From Wyeomyia smithii (lineage: Eukaryota > Arthropoda > Insecta > Diptera > Culicidae): 64,000 nucleotides of DNA. Numbering within the stretch: position 1 is the first letter of the stretch; the number at the start of each line of letters is the position of its first letter. The stretch is taken from positions 259,328,494 to 259,392,493 of the forward strand of contig NC_073696.1 of NCBI RefSeq assembly GCF_029784165.1. The letters are read 5' to 3'. The translations under genes and the position numbers were made by a program. A model generated the notes under the pieces. The model was not told the DNA's origin, did no database searches, and saw only the letters and a list, made by a program, of their open reading frames with translations. Below are positions 34,776 through 46,999 of this stretch, piece by piece.

Positions 34776-35730
34776 TTCTACACCCAACGCAAACGGGGAA
34801 TATTTTATTACTTTTGGGCAATTTTTTACTACTTTTTGTGTCTTATGACTGCGCATTATACACAAAAAGTAACAAACAAAAAGTAATAAAAATTATGACG
34901 GTCACACGCTTGTATGTGTTTCTGCAGGAGAACATACAGCCAAGCACCGCAATGCATGTGTTGGCAAGACTTCACTCGCTGCATTTGTATTGATGCAACG
35001 ATCTGGTTAATTTTTGTCTCCCTTCATCCACACATAATCAGAATCTCAACCGTCAACCTCAAATGTCCAATTAGAAACACTTTCGTTTCGTCCCCCAGTG
35101 TTTACTTGAAATGGCAATATGTAATACTGTCTGACCAGAGTTGCCGAAGTTGCGAATGTTGTCTGGATAGGCACAAGTTTTGTATTTTTAAACAGGTCCA
35201 AATGAGTTTCCATGAACCAATGATTATGTGCTGTAGATAGCATGCAAGAAAGCGAATGTTTTTATTTTTCTCTAACGCAGTTTACAGATCGTGATGTCAT
35301 TTTAAGGCGCATTTAAAGTCTTTGAAATCATCAACGTTTGCATACTCTATGAGGGGGAAAATGTTGCTTGGCAGCTCTTGTCATATTTTTTCGCTACTCC
35401 GTATGCATACAACGAGCGAACTAATACACGCCCACCGGATGAATTGGAGATTGAAAAAACTTGTAACATGTGCAACTTATGCGACGGTGTGTGATTTTTT
35501 TTGACTTGAGGTGGAAAGGGAGCATTTTTCGACAGAAAAAACGTTGCATGTGGTTGAAACGACCATTATTAGATAGTCGTACTCTCATAACACGTGCTAA
35601 ATATATGACAGTATGTGTTGTTACTTAACTGGGGAAGAATTTTATTGCTTTTTAAGTAATGGATTTGTTACCTAAAAAGTAATTTTGCGCTATTGCTTTT
35701 AAAGTAATAAGGAAAAGTTTTGCGTGTAGG
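34776..35730. repeat. Degenerate inverted-repeat element
   Basis: The left end reads CTACACCCAACGCAAAC and the right end, inverted, reads CTACACGCAAAAC. Both continue into A/T-rich sequence with repeated ATTACTTTTT-type motifs (left to about 34880, right from about 35630). The middle has no coding frame with support. Probably an old nonautonomous DNA transposon. No target duplication identified. Confidence 0.4.
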
Positions 35731-36820
35731 GGTTGTTTGCGAACAAATTATGTGTGTACATTTCAACCTCTTGTGACCACCTTCAAGCCCTATTAGCCGT
35801 TGTGCGGCTGAACTGGCTGTGACACTGCACTTTCGCAGAATGTCCAGTCGATCAGCTGTGAATAGTTAAAAGACCGCAATAAAAGCGTTTGTCGCCGGCA
35901 ACTGTCGGTGTATCGATGTCGCCGCGGCGGTATTATCAAAATATTTACACGGGCCAAAAGGGTACACAGCGAGCCTTTCAATGCGATTGACTTTTCTGAA
36001 CCAGTGAACTGGAAATTAGAAACTTGTAATGTGCCGTGTCGATGATCGATGATCCCCAGCTAGGGCGGGTGTTTTGACAAGTTGACGATTAATCGTTGCT
36101 CCGAGCATTAGCGGCTTGCGGTTTGAAACTGAGAGTGTGATCCGGATGCGGTTGAGAGAATCGATCCAGTTCTAAGTCGCCTTCGTTGAGAATTGTATAG
36201 AACGAGATTTGCATTTATTTTGCCAGCGACAGTTTAATGATCTGTTATCTGCTGGAGCTGATAACGATCGTTGCTCCTGATGGAATTGTTTCATAATAAT
36301 CATCGATCCGTAATCCTTATCGCAATTTTCCCAGCCACCTTGGAGACAACGTCGAGCTAACAGCTGTTTTTTGTTATCACCTAACATCCGTTCAATTGTG
36401 AATGAGCGCGAGGTTACAGTTTGCTTATTCATGCTGCCGTATACATTCACGGTGTCCGATAGAGTGAATCTGGTTTTCAACCTAGAGCGATAACCCGGTT
36501 CAGAACGTTCGCTGCTTCACAGTGCCACAATGTAGTTACTACAAATTAAATTATCTTAATGATTTAAGGTAATTTCGCAAAAACAATCAAGGGCTTGTCA
36601 CACACCGAAACGACCACAGATTTCGTCTCTACTTTGAAGTTCATATTAGCGTGATGTATAAATAAGTGATTGATGGTTTAAATGGTCAACACTCTTCACA
36701 AAGATAGACTTCTGAAGCTATAGTTAAATTCAAGCACTACAAGAATAGACGACTCAAAATAATTGTCTTCAATATGTGAAACGTTCCGGAATAACATTCT
36801 AAACAAGCGAAATTTTATTT
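35731..36820. other. Single-copy flank upstream of the receptor 3' end, no gene
   Basis: More GC-balanced than its surroundings, with several GATA-type motifs (for example CTGATAACGATCG near 36250). No exon could be supported. A 102-codon antisense frame (36172-36480) lacks any recognisable motif. Confidence 0.5.
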
Positions 36821-38169
36821 TCAGGTAGAATTCAGTAAAAACATTAAACAATTGTAGGTCATTTTCATGAAAACTGAGAAGGCCTCAATCGACATCTCGA
36901 ACATCCCACCGCAACTGATGCCCAACTTTTTCTGCGAGTTGATCATAATAATCAGCAAGCCGTTGCGAATCTCCCGATAATCTGCGTGTGCTGCCGGGTG
37001 ATAGTGAAGCCTATGGGACCATTCCATACAGTATGCGGCATATCCAACCGCTTGATTCTGGAAAGTTATGCTTTTTTATCAAATTAAACTAGTGCAGATT
37101 AAACTTACCGACTCGTTCAGGTTATTCGTTAGTTGACAATACCAGAAGCATTCGAGCACCCCTGTGAAGCCATAGGATAGCAGTACCATAGCCAGAATGG
37201 TTAATTTCTCTAAAGTTATGAAAAACAACAGGCATCCTGATACTACCATCTGAGTGTAGAACATACACATAAAAGTTGTGTTCAGAAATTTTTTCAGATC
37301 ATGCAATTGATCCACCATGTCGATTTGGTTTTTGATAAGGCTGAAAAGTTCTCGTTTTAAAATCCTTACAAACCGCAATTCTGTGATCATCTCGCGTTGT
37401 CTAACTGACAGCTCCGGAGTGTTGACAGTCTTCGATTCAACCGTTTTGTCGATCTTCCCTATCATTTTTTCGAAAGAAGCCGCATTTCTCTTCATTTCAA
37501 CATCAAACGCAATCAAATACGTATTGATGATCGTCAGATTTGCCGCAAAGATCGAACTGAATATTGCATCGAATGTAACGTGTATTTTGCACTTGAACCA
37601 TATTGCTAAAAACCTCCACTTAAGCAGATGTGGAGGGGCAACAAAAAAAGGTTCTTCAAAGACACCAAAAATTAGTTGCATGAAAAGGACGAATACATAT
37701 GTGACCACAAGCGTCACTACAACCAGACGGATCTTACGGTAGGTCCGCTTTCTATCAGGATTCCGAGAGTCATCGAAATGCTGTCGGAGAAATTGTTGTA
37801 CACTCCGAATCGTGTTCAGGTAGCGATAGGTTATTCCTACTCGAAACAGTATCATCGTAAACTCACACAGGAATGCGATCGATCCTATCATTTCTGCCTT
37901 TCGTTCGCTATCCGATACACAGTAACGTAGACGCTCAACCCAAAGACACACATGCATAATCAGCATACCTCGGTAGGTATTGAAAAGGATTCGGCAAATC
38001 GGATTCGTTGTCCGTAATGTAACTCCTGCAGAGAATGATTTAATTAGAACGCGTTAGAAAGCAGTGAAACAAAAACGTACACACCTGCAAATGCAAGAGA
38101 ATATTCTAACGGACGGAAAAAGTCCTTTTCGTCATCCAACGCCTCAAGTATTGCAGTAGGATTGAACAT
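36821..38169 (-). CDS. Odorant receptor (insect 7tm_6 family), copy 1
   Basis: A ligand-gated cation channel subunit that works with Orco in sensory neurons (family knowledge). Exons are 38085-38169, 37109-38025 and 36821-37057, with GT-AG introns of 59 and 51 bp, giving 412 residues plus stop. The N-terminus MFNPTAILEALDDEKDFFRP is cytoplasmic in this family. Several hydrophobic segments follow (for example IGSIAFLCEFTMILFRVGIT and LVVVTLVVTYVFVLFMQLIF). The C-terminal signature is present: FYTQMVVSGCLLFFITLEKL, then ECFWYCQLTNNLNES, and the last exon with a YxxxW-like stretch (YCMEWSHRL). Both splice junctions match those of the paralogue at 51319-52672. No defect seen. The orthologous name is not assigned. 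Confidence 0.93.
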
Positions 38170-38518
38170 TTTTGCTTGTTGTCACACTATATCATAACAC
38201 TTCCGCAGCTCGAATGAAAATGCAAAATGGAACCTGATTTGTAACCTGGTTTCATTGAGTTCAAATAGAAATCGATGGAAGAATAAATGTATGTTTACGG
38301 TAGTGAATAATGTATGCCTGCTTTCATTAGCGTTCGTCTTGTTAAAGTTGTACAGGTAACGATGTAATCAATTATTAAGGTTGTTGTGTTCCAATCGTTT
38401 TGTCAATCAGTAACGATTAAACAATGAAATAGGATTTCCCTTCACGCTTCAAGAGCAATTAGCTATGAGAAAAAAATAAACATTTTAAACTCGTTCTTGT
38501 CAACATTTTCGTACTAAA
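38170..38518. other. 5' flank of odorant receptor copy 1
   Basis: AT-rich, no gene. It would contain the receptor promoter on the minus strand, but no TATA box at a convincing distance is seen, which is usual for receptor genes. Confidence 0.5.
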
Positions 38519-38950
38519 GATGGGCGTAAACTCTCCCAGCTCGTCGTCGTAGGTTCGAGTCTCGGCTCGGGAGAGACTGTTAGTGTCAGTAGGATCGTAG
38601 CGCTAGCCCCGCAATTGGTCGGCGTGCGACCAGACCGAACCAAGCGCCATTTTTTTTAAATCGAGTTTTTATCACCAGTGGATGTTAAAATAATAATCTA
38701 TCTTTTATGAAAAATCGAAATCATTTGAACAGTTTATAATTATATTCTAACAAAATTTCTTCGCAGCAGCCTGCAGGAAATATACGGGGTGGTTAAACTT
38801 TGATCGGCGCTTGGTTCGGTCTGGTCGCACGCCGACCAATTGTCCTGTACACTTAACAGTTGGCTGCGAAGTCTGTGTATAATAAACAGAAGGTCGAGTT
38901 CCGAAACGGAATGTAGCACCAAGGCTTTGCTTTGCTTTGATGGGCGTAAA
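38519..38950 (-). mobile_element. SINE-like element with target duplication and a nested MITE
   Basis: The element 38531-38938 is flanked by the direct repeat GATGGGCGTAAA (38519-38530 and 38939-38950). It matches, on the opposite strand, the repeats at 8027 and 26518. A tRNA B-box-like GGTTCGAGTCTCGG is on the plus strand near 38552. A 231-bp foldback MITE interrupts it. Confidence 0.7.
38612..38842. mobile_element. Foldback MITE nested in the SINE-like element
   Basis: A perfect 37-bp inverted repeat at 38612-38648 and 38806-38842, beginning CAATTGGTCGGCGTGCGACC, around about 157 bp of AT-rich loop. Sister copies of the host element (near 8120 and 26610) read straight through this point as GGATAATTG, so they are empty sites. 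Confidence 0.75.
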
Positions 38951-39355
38951 TTAAAAGCAGTTTAAATTTGTCACAGTCGGTTTGCCAAGAATCGTTTGAA
39001 CTTTTCAACATTGTTGTAAGTGTGACGTAAGCCACCTTTATAGTCTCGAATCTGCTTACCCGAATATTTTAATAATTTATCATCTAATTGGTTGTTTATG
39101 GCCAAGGATATCCACAAAGGCGATAAACACCACATTCGATGATTAATTTTTAAACGTGTCAAGAATAGATTTCTTTTTGATAAATAAATTGAAGAATAAT
39201 ATACATTTTGAATAAGTTTTGCAACAGTTTGTGTTCCAGTTTGTCACTTATATTTTCAATGCTGTTTAAAAGCTATAATCATGTCAAATTGCAAGGGAAA
39301 AATCAATCAAAAAAAGGAAAAATACTGACCCAAGCTACCTTTTCAGCGGATGCGA
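38951..39355. other. AT-rich DNA, nothing recognised
   Basis: No exon, repeat pair or RNA gene seen on either strand. Confidence 0.5.
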
Positions 39356-39734
39356 ATCGCCGGACCTTTTTAATAGTTTAAAATAGTTTATTTGACACGG
39401 CACGATACAACTTATGTTTAACTGAGCCAAGTACATTTTTTTTAAATTCTAAATTAGCAGGGAAAAGAGGGAGGCACATTTTTTATATCTCGCGGCCGAC
39501 TACGAGCTAGTGGGGATATAAGGTGAGAGTAGGGGAGTTAGTTAACTATATTGAGTTACAGGATTTATTTATTTGTACATGGCTAAGCAGTGATGTTCCA
39601 TTTGAGCAGTTTTGGTCTGAGGTGTCTGCGTGAACATGAAGATGCCGAGTCTTCGTTTTAGTGTCTCCAGCATGGTGTATCACTTTCATTTAGTTTATGA
39701 CGGGAATTGTAATCTAACAAATAGATGAAAAAAA

Positions 39735-42700
39735 TCAAATTTTAATTCCAGCATTTTTTATAAACCCGTATAGCTGTGTCATGTACTGGAGATCACCGCT
39801 TCCCAGAATGTCTCTAACGGGTACGTTCGGTTGTTTTCCTCGGGCCCGAAGGGAATCTATAAGCTCGGACCTAACACCACAGTATTCGGTACACGACCAA
39901 ACAACATGCTCGATGTCATGGTAGCCATCGCCACAAACGCAGTGATTACTGTCTACAAGCCCTATACGAAAGAGATGCGTGTTTAACGTGTAGTGAATGG
40001 ACATAAGTCTGGACATCACGCGAATGAAGTCCCGACCTACATCCAACCCCTTGAACCATGCTTTCGTCGATACCTTAGGAAAAATGGAATGTAGCCACCG
40101 TCCCAGTTCATCTGAGTTCCATGATAATTGCCAACTGTTGAGTGTTCTCTGACGCAAAATGCTATTAAATTCATCATAAGCAATTGGTCTTACATAAATA
40201 TCGCCATCAATAGCACCCACCTTAGCTACAGCGTCAGCCTTTTCATTGCCCGGAATCGAGCAATGAGAAAGGACCCACGCTAAGATAACCCGGTAATTTT
40301 TATCTGTTAAAGCACTTAAAAACCACCGTATTTTCCCCAGGAAATACGGGGTGTGCTTCACAGTCTTCATCGACCGCAGAGTCTCAATGGCACTGAGACT
40401 GTCTGTAAAGATGAAGTAGTGGTCTATGGGCAGGGTTTCGATGATCCCAAGAGAGTACTGAATAGCAGCGAGTTCTGCGACGTACACGGAAGCAGGAGCA
40501 TCGAGTTTGTAGGAGGCGGTAAAATTTTCGTGGAAAACACCGAAGCCAGCGGACTCATCTAGATTAGATCCGTCAGTGAAAAACCTTTTATCACAACTAA
40601 CATGTTTGAACTTATTGAAACAATCTTAGGGATCTCTTGCGGCCGCATTTGATCCGGGATACCAGTAATGTCTTCTTTCATGGTGGTGTCGAAGAATATA
40701 GCATTATTGGAAGTATCTAAAAGTGCGACATTGGAGGGAACGTATGAAGAAGGGTTAATATCTTGAGCCATATAGTCAAAATATAAAGTCATAAATCTGG
40801 ATTGAGATTGAAGGTCGACCAACCTCTCGAAGTTTTCAATTACTAATGGGTTCAAAACTGTGCATCGAATTAGCAACCGGTAAGAGAGATTCCAAAAGCG
40901 ATGTTTCAATGGAAGAATACCCGCTAGCACTTCAAGACTCATCGTATGGGTCGACTGCATGCAACCTAAGGCAATACGCAAACAACGATATTGTAATCGT
41001 TCCAGTTTGATCAAATGTGTGTTTGCTGCGAAGCGGAAGCAGAAACACCCGTACTCAATAACAGACAATATCGTTGTTTGGTAAAGCCTTAGAAGGTCTC
41101 CTGGGTGGGCACCCCACCCTCTGTGGGCATTTTCGTGTTAGATACCTAATATGACAAGCCCAGGTGCATTTAGAGCCGAACCAGACCCCGAGATATTTAG
41201 CGACTAAAACCTGAGAGATCGTTTTACCCGTTAGTAGGAGCTGCAGCTGAGCTTCGATACCCAGCTTAAGAGCCCATTCAGACAAATTGTCTAAGGTATC
41301 TTGCAATGGTCCTTGCAGATCGCTAGCCTCGCTACCAGTAATGGATACAACGCTATCGTCTGCAAGTTGCCTTAGCGTGCATGAATTTGCAAGACATTCA
41401 TCGTTGTCATTGACGTAAAAATCATATAAGAGAGGACTTAAACATGAGCCCTGGGGAAGGCCCATGTAACTAATTCGGGAAGTTGCCGAATCGCCATGTG
41501 AGAAATACATATGCTTTTCTGACAACAAATTGAGCAAAAAGTTGTTCAAATTTGATGAAAGTCCCTGCGAATGTAGTTTCGCGCTTAAAACTTCTACAGA
41601 GACAGAGTCAAAAGCCCTCTTAATATCCAAGAACGCAGAAGCCATTTGCTCTTTTCGAGCAAATGCGAGTTGAATTTCAGTAGAAAGCAACGCTAGGCAA
41701 TCGTTCGTCCCTTTGCCCCGGCGAAAGCCAAATTGAGTATCTGAAAGTAACCCGTTTGTTTCGACCCATTTGTCTAACCGTAAGAGGATCATTTTCTCCA
41801 TTAATTTCCGGAGGCAAGAGAGCATCGCAATCGGCCTATATGAATTGTGATCAGAGGCAGGTTTCCCGGGTTTCCGAATAGCAATGACTATTACCTCCCT
41901 CCAGTCATGCGGAACAATATTTAGCTCAAGAAACTTGTTGAACAAATTCAACAAGCGTCTTTTTGCAGAGTCGGGTAGGTTCTTCAACAGGTTGAATTTT
42001 ATTCTATATATCCCTGGAGCCTTATTGTTGCACGACAGGAGAGCCATTGAAAATTCCAACATCGAAAATGAAGGCTCTTCCGTAGTTACTAAAAACGCGT
42101 CGCGAAAGGTTTTCTGTTCCGGTACAGAGTCCGGACAAACCTTTTTGGCAAAATCAAGTATCCAGCGATCTGAATACTCCTCACTCGAAACGTCACGGTT
42201 CCGCATACGCCTGGCGGTATCCCAAAGGGTGCTCATCGATGTTTCCCTCGACAACGCGTTTACAAACCGCCGCCAGTATCCGCGTTTTTTTCGCTTTCAT
42301 CAAGCTCTTCATCTGCCTGTCGAGTACTTCGTACCTTCGAAGCAGCTTAACAGAGCCGTACTTTCGGTAGTCCTTATACGCCGAGGACCTTCGCGCGTAC
42401 AGTTCCGAGCACTCTTTGTCCCACCATTTGGTAGGAGGGCGCCGTCTAATCGTTATCCTGGGTATCGGTTTCGTCTAAGCTTGAGTCGCGGCGTCGATGA
42501 TCAAGCCAGAAAGGAGCGCGTATTCTTCCTCCGGAGGAAGTTCCTTGACTAGACTCGATGGATTCCGCAATAGTCTCATAAGACTTCCAATCAATATTAC
42601 GTGTAAGGTCGTATGAAATATTGATTGGATCCGGGGGAGTTGAACAATTAGCAATTGAAATAACGATTGGAAGATGATCACTACCGTGGGGATCATTGAT

Positions 42701-43303
42701 TACTTTCCACTGGCAATCTAACGCTAGTGATGTCGAGGAAAGGGATAGGTCAAGCACGCTTTCACGTGCTGGAGGATTAGGTACACGTGTCGCTTTCCCA
42801 GTATTCAAAAGTGTCATATTGAAGTCGTCGATCAAGTTACAGATTGAAGAAGATCGGTTGTCGTCGTACAGCGACCCCCATAGCGAACAGTGAGAGTTAA
42901 AATCTCCCAATATCAAAAAAGGCGCGGGAAGCAAATCTGCTATATCAGAAAGTTGCCTCTGTTCAATCCGCACGGATGGAGGAATATATAATGAAACAAG
43001 GCAAAGATCTTTTTCATTCATATTCGTTTGAATGGCAACGGCTTCAATATTCGAGATCGAGGGGAGGTCGATTCTGAAAAAGGAATAGCACTTTTTGATC
43101 CCTAAAAATACCCCTTCACCGTGAGAGTCTCGATCTCGATGGAGTTGATCGTTTGAATTGAGATAAGTCTCACAGAGCGCAAATGCGTCACAATTGTATG
43201 TATTTATCAAATGAGAGAACAGATCGAATTTGGGGGTGATACTTCTGCAATTCCACTGTAATACAGTGATCAAATTCTTAACCTCTTTCGCCGTATTAGT
43301 CAT
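39735..43303 (-). pseudogene. LINE ORF2 (endonuclease, reverse transcriptase, RNase H), multiply broken
   Basis: The apurinic-type endonuclease at 43303-42500 shows LQWNCRSI, LCETYL, LILGDFNSH and the terminal GSDHLPIVI. After a frame break near 42450-42530 the RT follows (42430-41055) with APGIYRIKFNLLKN, SYRPIAMLSCLRKLMEK, AFLDIKRAFDSV and GLPQGSCLSPLLY. The active site reads LADD instead of YADD (near 41355). Another break lies near 41060. A connector follows (41068-40640). After a third break near 40560-40640, RNase H carries FFTDGS, AELAAIQ, IFTDSLSAIE and SIPGNEKADAVAK, ending with a CxC...H...C knuckle. Three or more frame breaks make it a pseudogene. Confidence 0.85.
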
Positions 43304-44620
43304 CGAAAGATATGATAGCTGAAATGAGGGGCCAAGTTGCCGCTAGTTGCTTCAAAAAGGTTTTCACTGTAGGAAGAAGGGCAAGAAGAATATTTTGTAG
43401 GGGATCCAGTATGTTGAATGTTTTAAATATCCAGTCCACAACATCAGAAAATTTTATGAACCCTGTTTCTTTTTTATCTTCTGATCGAGAAATGGGTGCA
43501 CGAGGGGTTTTTTGTGCCCCAGGAAGCGGTGGGTACTCCTGGTTGGAATTGAAATTAAAACGAGGAGGTACTTGCTTCGGTTTTTCTTCACCGCTTCCTT
43601 TTTGTGTTGGCTTATTGGTCATTCCGCTAGAGGTTATCTTGCGACCTTTGCGAGAAAGATTAGGAGAGTTGATCATTCTTCTCTTCCTTGATCCTTCTGG
43701 CATGGCATAAGAACACCCTTCGACGGGATCGTCTGTTGGCAAAAAGGAAAAGATGTTTCCTGTCGAGGGTGGCTCAGCCCTCTTAAGCATTTCTGCAAAA
43801 GAGCGCTTTGATCGTTCCTTGAGGGAACGCTTAATTTTTTCCTCGCGCTGTTTGTACGCGGGACACGCCGAAAGGTCATGCCGAGTTCCCTCGCAGTAAA
43901 GACACTTTTCAGTATCCTCACTGCAAGCGGTCTCAGCATGATTGCCTCCGCACTTGCTGCAGCGTGCCTTGTTGCAGCAGTAGGTGGCTGTATGACCTAA
44001 CTGCTTGCAGTTTTGGCAATGCATGACCCGCGGTACGAACAGGCGTACAGGCAGACGAACCCTGTTCAAACACGGAAGGAATCCGAAGAGAAGAATTTCT
44101 TCTTCCCTTCTTCGATGGATACTGAATGCAATTGCTTGACATCCAGTATCTTTACATCTTGAATCACGGGGTTCTTGAAGCAGCCAACCCCGTGACGCAA
44201 AATGTCATCGACCGTGAGGCTTCCTTCGGTAACCACACCGTCGATCTCCACGTCCTTGGCAGGGATGTACACGCGGTACTCTCTCGTGAAGAGCTCGTAG
44301 CTAGCAATTGCGTTTGCTTGCCTCAAGCTACTCACGACAACTCGCAGTTTGTTCGGTCTAACCTTTGTAATTTCGGTTACGTCCGAAAACTGTTTTGCCA
44401 GGTCCTTGCCGATTTGAATTATATATAAAGGCTTCTTTATAGGCCTGAAGAAAACTACGAACGGACCTTTCGCGGCATCTGGGTAAGCTTTTACCCGTAC
44501 TTCCGGTACCCTTGATACAAGGCTAGGTGAAGGGGGTGGTACAGGGGAAGGTAGAGGGGAAGTGATGGGGGAGATCTCAATCTCTTCCCCATTTGTTTCC
44601 ACATCCAGGAATAGTTGCAC
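43296..44620 (-). pseudogene. LINE ORF1 (gag-like nucleic-acid-binding protein), frameshifted
   Basis: Frame 44620-44066 has a proline-rich start and an RRM-like stretch (IGKDLAKQFSDVTEITKVRP). It then breaks near 44066, and the protein continues in another frame (44069-43296) with CCHC zinc knuckles: CQNCKQLGHTATYC, then CSKCGGNHAETAC, then CLYCEGTRHDLSACP. This is the standard I/Jockey ORF1 design, binding element RNA. The end of ORF1 and the start of ORF2 overlap in ATGACTAA (43296-43303), an arrangement suited to termination-reinitiation. Confidence 0.85.
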
Positions 44621-45283
44621 CTACCGCACGCAACCAATATATATGCGTATATAAGGGGAATCAAATAATTGTTGTAAAATGTAAAAACAATTTTTCAAAA
44701 TAAGGTGTATTAAATAAGAAAAAAGACAACCGTATTGAAAAAAAAAATAAATAAAGGAAAAAAAACAAATGTTGATACTTCACCAGACTTTTTGTATTTT
44801 TGCCTACGTGCCCTCCTGGCTGCTAGTTGGATTAATTCAGTAGGTTGCTTGGTAGGAATCGCAATTAGTCTCCTCCAGCTGAATCAGCGGTTGGTGGTGC
44901 GAGGAATTTCCTACGGCAGCGTCTGTACACAATGTACACTCTCGTACACCGCTAGAAGATGGGAATGCGCAGCGACTACTGAATTTCTTTCTTGTCACAG
45001 TCACAGTGTCGGTACCGAAAACACCAGTAGCACGCGTACAGTCTGGACACAGTGCACAAAATCTTCTGCGCCGCAAGGGGTATCCGGCGCCCGGCGGCGC
45101 GGGGATTTGCACTGGCTGCTGGACGTACGCCTATTGTCTATCAGCAACGAGACCGAAAAACACAACCGAAAAACACAAGCGTACTGTATGCACACCAAAC
45201 AGTATTGTTTGTTCGAGCGAGCAAAAATAACGGACCTGTTTTCGAATGCTTCCTTTCGCAACGATAGCAGGGAAGCGAATCTC

Positions 45284-45955
45284 GCCGGACCTTTCTCTTA
45301 AATCCTTTCATTAAGTTTCGTACAACCTTTATGGGCACCGTTTTCGTGTCGCAGAACGCCAGTTAACCTTGAACTGCATCTAGTCGACAGCTGTTTATCG
45401 TGTTTTTTTGAGGTTCCACCTGACGCTAGCCCAGTATTTCCTATAGAGCGGAGCTCTGGTGCGTTGGGAGGGGTCATGTATGGATACTGTTCGCGGCATA
45501 CCACTCTATGGGCTTTTTTCCAGAATGACAAAATGCTAAATCCGACCAAATGTCTTATATGTCTTTGCAATAGAGTAGGCAGTGTGACTTTGCACTCGTA
45601 TCCAAGTGAGTTTTAAAACTTGCTTGCACATTTATTTTCGGTTTGCACGTAAACGCTACTAACAGTGCATTACACCTGAGTTGGATTTGAGTTTGAATCC
45701 TGCATAACACCAATTGCATAAAAATCGAATTGCGATGAAATTCGCGCCGCGTCTGCTGCAACAGTTTGTTGCATTGTCCTTTGAAAGCATAAATTCAATC
45801 TTAAAATAAAACTCATCGCGTCACATCATCACCTGCATCGTTGGATACATCGTGCACTGCATGCATTGCACGCATTTTAACTCAATCGATCAGAGTGTGC
45901 GGTGCAAAAAAACTCAAACTATCAAGAGGAAGCAGATTTAAGTTGGATTCAAATC
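45284..45955. other. Flank beyond the LINE 5' end, no gene
   Basis: Only short overlapping frames on both strands with no family resemblance. Near 45850-45990 there are imperfect repeats of GCATTGCACGCA-type sequence. Confidence 0.5.
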
Positions 45956-45959
45956 TGAA

Positions 45960-46390
45960 AAAGTGTTTTTAGTTCAACTTTGCACGAGTACATGCCATCA
46001 CTGCTTTGCAAACTTCGACAGCTGAATGTGTTGGAAAATCTCTCCACGTACCGTTTCTTCGATCGTTGTCTGGCCGGCTTGTTTTGCTTATCGAGTTACC
46101 AGCCACCATTCTGCAAGTCGACAGCCCGGCTCGTTTTGTAGCTCGATTCACAGTTGTAGACGACACACCCAGCTTGCTTGCGACTTCTCTGACGGAATGG
46201 TTAGGATTCCGCTTGAAACTGCTGGCCACTCTTTTCGTCGTTTTTGTCCTTCCTGACAGTCGACAAACGTTTTCCTAACACTTTTATTACGTTGGTGACG
46301 GTTGATTTGACCACATTTAACAGTTCGGATGACTTTCGCTATGGGTGAGTAAAATTTCAATAGGTTGTTTCTCTTGCTTCGACGCCATTT
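45960..46390 (-). pseudogene. Mariner-type transposase N-terminal relic
   Basis: The minus-strand start MASKQEKQPIEILLTHS (from 46388) is followed after frame breaks by VVKSTVTNVIK and then KRNPNHSVREVASKLGVSST plus TVNRATKRAGLS. That is the double helix-turn-helix of DD37E-type mariner transposases. It stops near 45970 before any catalytic aspartate block, so it is a truncated fragment. It differs from the element at 24285-25863. Confidence 0.65.
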
Positions 46391-46985
46391 TCACAACTGA
46401 AGAGAAACTGTCAAAATCATACATAAAGCGTGATACTATACACACACATCTTTTAAATGAGGGGTATTCAGGTTTTTTTTTGATACACGATAAAAATAAT
46501 TCATTTTGAAATTTACTAATTTTTGACCGTAACACTCCTCAGTAGATTAACTTTCTTTTAGCGGATGGTATTGATATCGTTGGCAGGCTTCAGAACGGTC
46601 AGCTTTTTTACTTGATCTCGTTTCCTTAGCGTGCGTCACAGTAGGCTTTTGCTCGTTATTGTAAAACAACCGTCGCCTCTCAAACAAAGAAGAAGATGGT
46701 CATTTGACACTCGCGTATCAAAGAGATGCACACTGTCATTCGTTTGGCGATGACCTATTTATGTATACTTCATTCTATTTATGTTGAGAAATATTATTAC
46801 AAGATGAATGATACAAATATTCTCCAAAAATATCCGCACGTGCGTATTTCTCATTTCTAGAAAAAATGTCAATATACGTTTGAGGAAAAAAGGCGTGGTG
46901 GCGGTACTCGTTTGACATGTTTGTTTAAGAATGTATTAAAACAGCAGGCCTTGGAAGCGTCAGAGGAAGAAGAAGACGATTATCG
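46391..46985. other. AT-rich DNA, nothing recognised
   Basis: No supported exon or repeat. Short frames only. Confidence 0.45.
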
Positions 46986-46999
46986 CAGTGAAAAGTGCT

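Larger units (their letters stand above)
39356..45283 (-). mobile_element. I-clade non-LTR retrotransposon, nearly full length, decayed
   Basis: A minus-strand LINE with, in order, a 5' UTR (about 44621-45262), ORF1 (44620-43296), ORF2 endonuclease, RT and RNase H (43303-39735), and a 3' UTR to about 39375. Order and domain set fit the I superclade. Both flanks carry GCGAATC..GCCGGACCTTT (39356-39375; 45265-45283, with two extra bases), a candidate imperfect target-site duplication. Coding regions carry several frameshifts, so this copy should not be autonomous. It lies between the two paralogous odorant receptor genes. Confidence 0.85.

Noticed and set aside
36172..36480. 102-codon minus-strand frame near the receptor gene
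   Set aside because: No family resemblance, signal or splice context. Chance frame.
41884..42552. 222-codon plus-strand frame
   Set aside because: Antisense shadow of the LINE reverse transcriptase.
44735..45301. 188-codon plus-strand frame
   Set aside because: Antisense to the LINE 5' UTR, with many overlapping frames on both strands and no motif.
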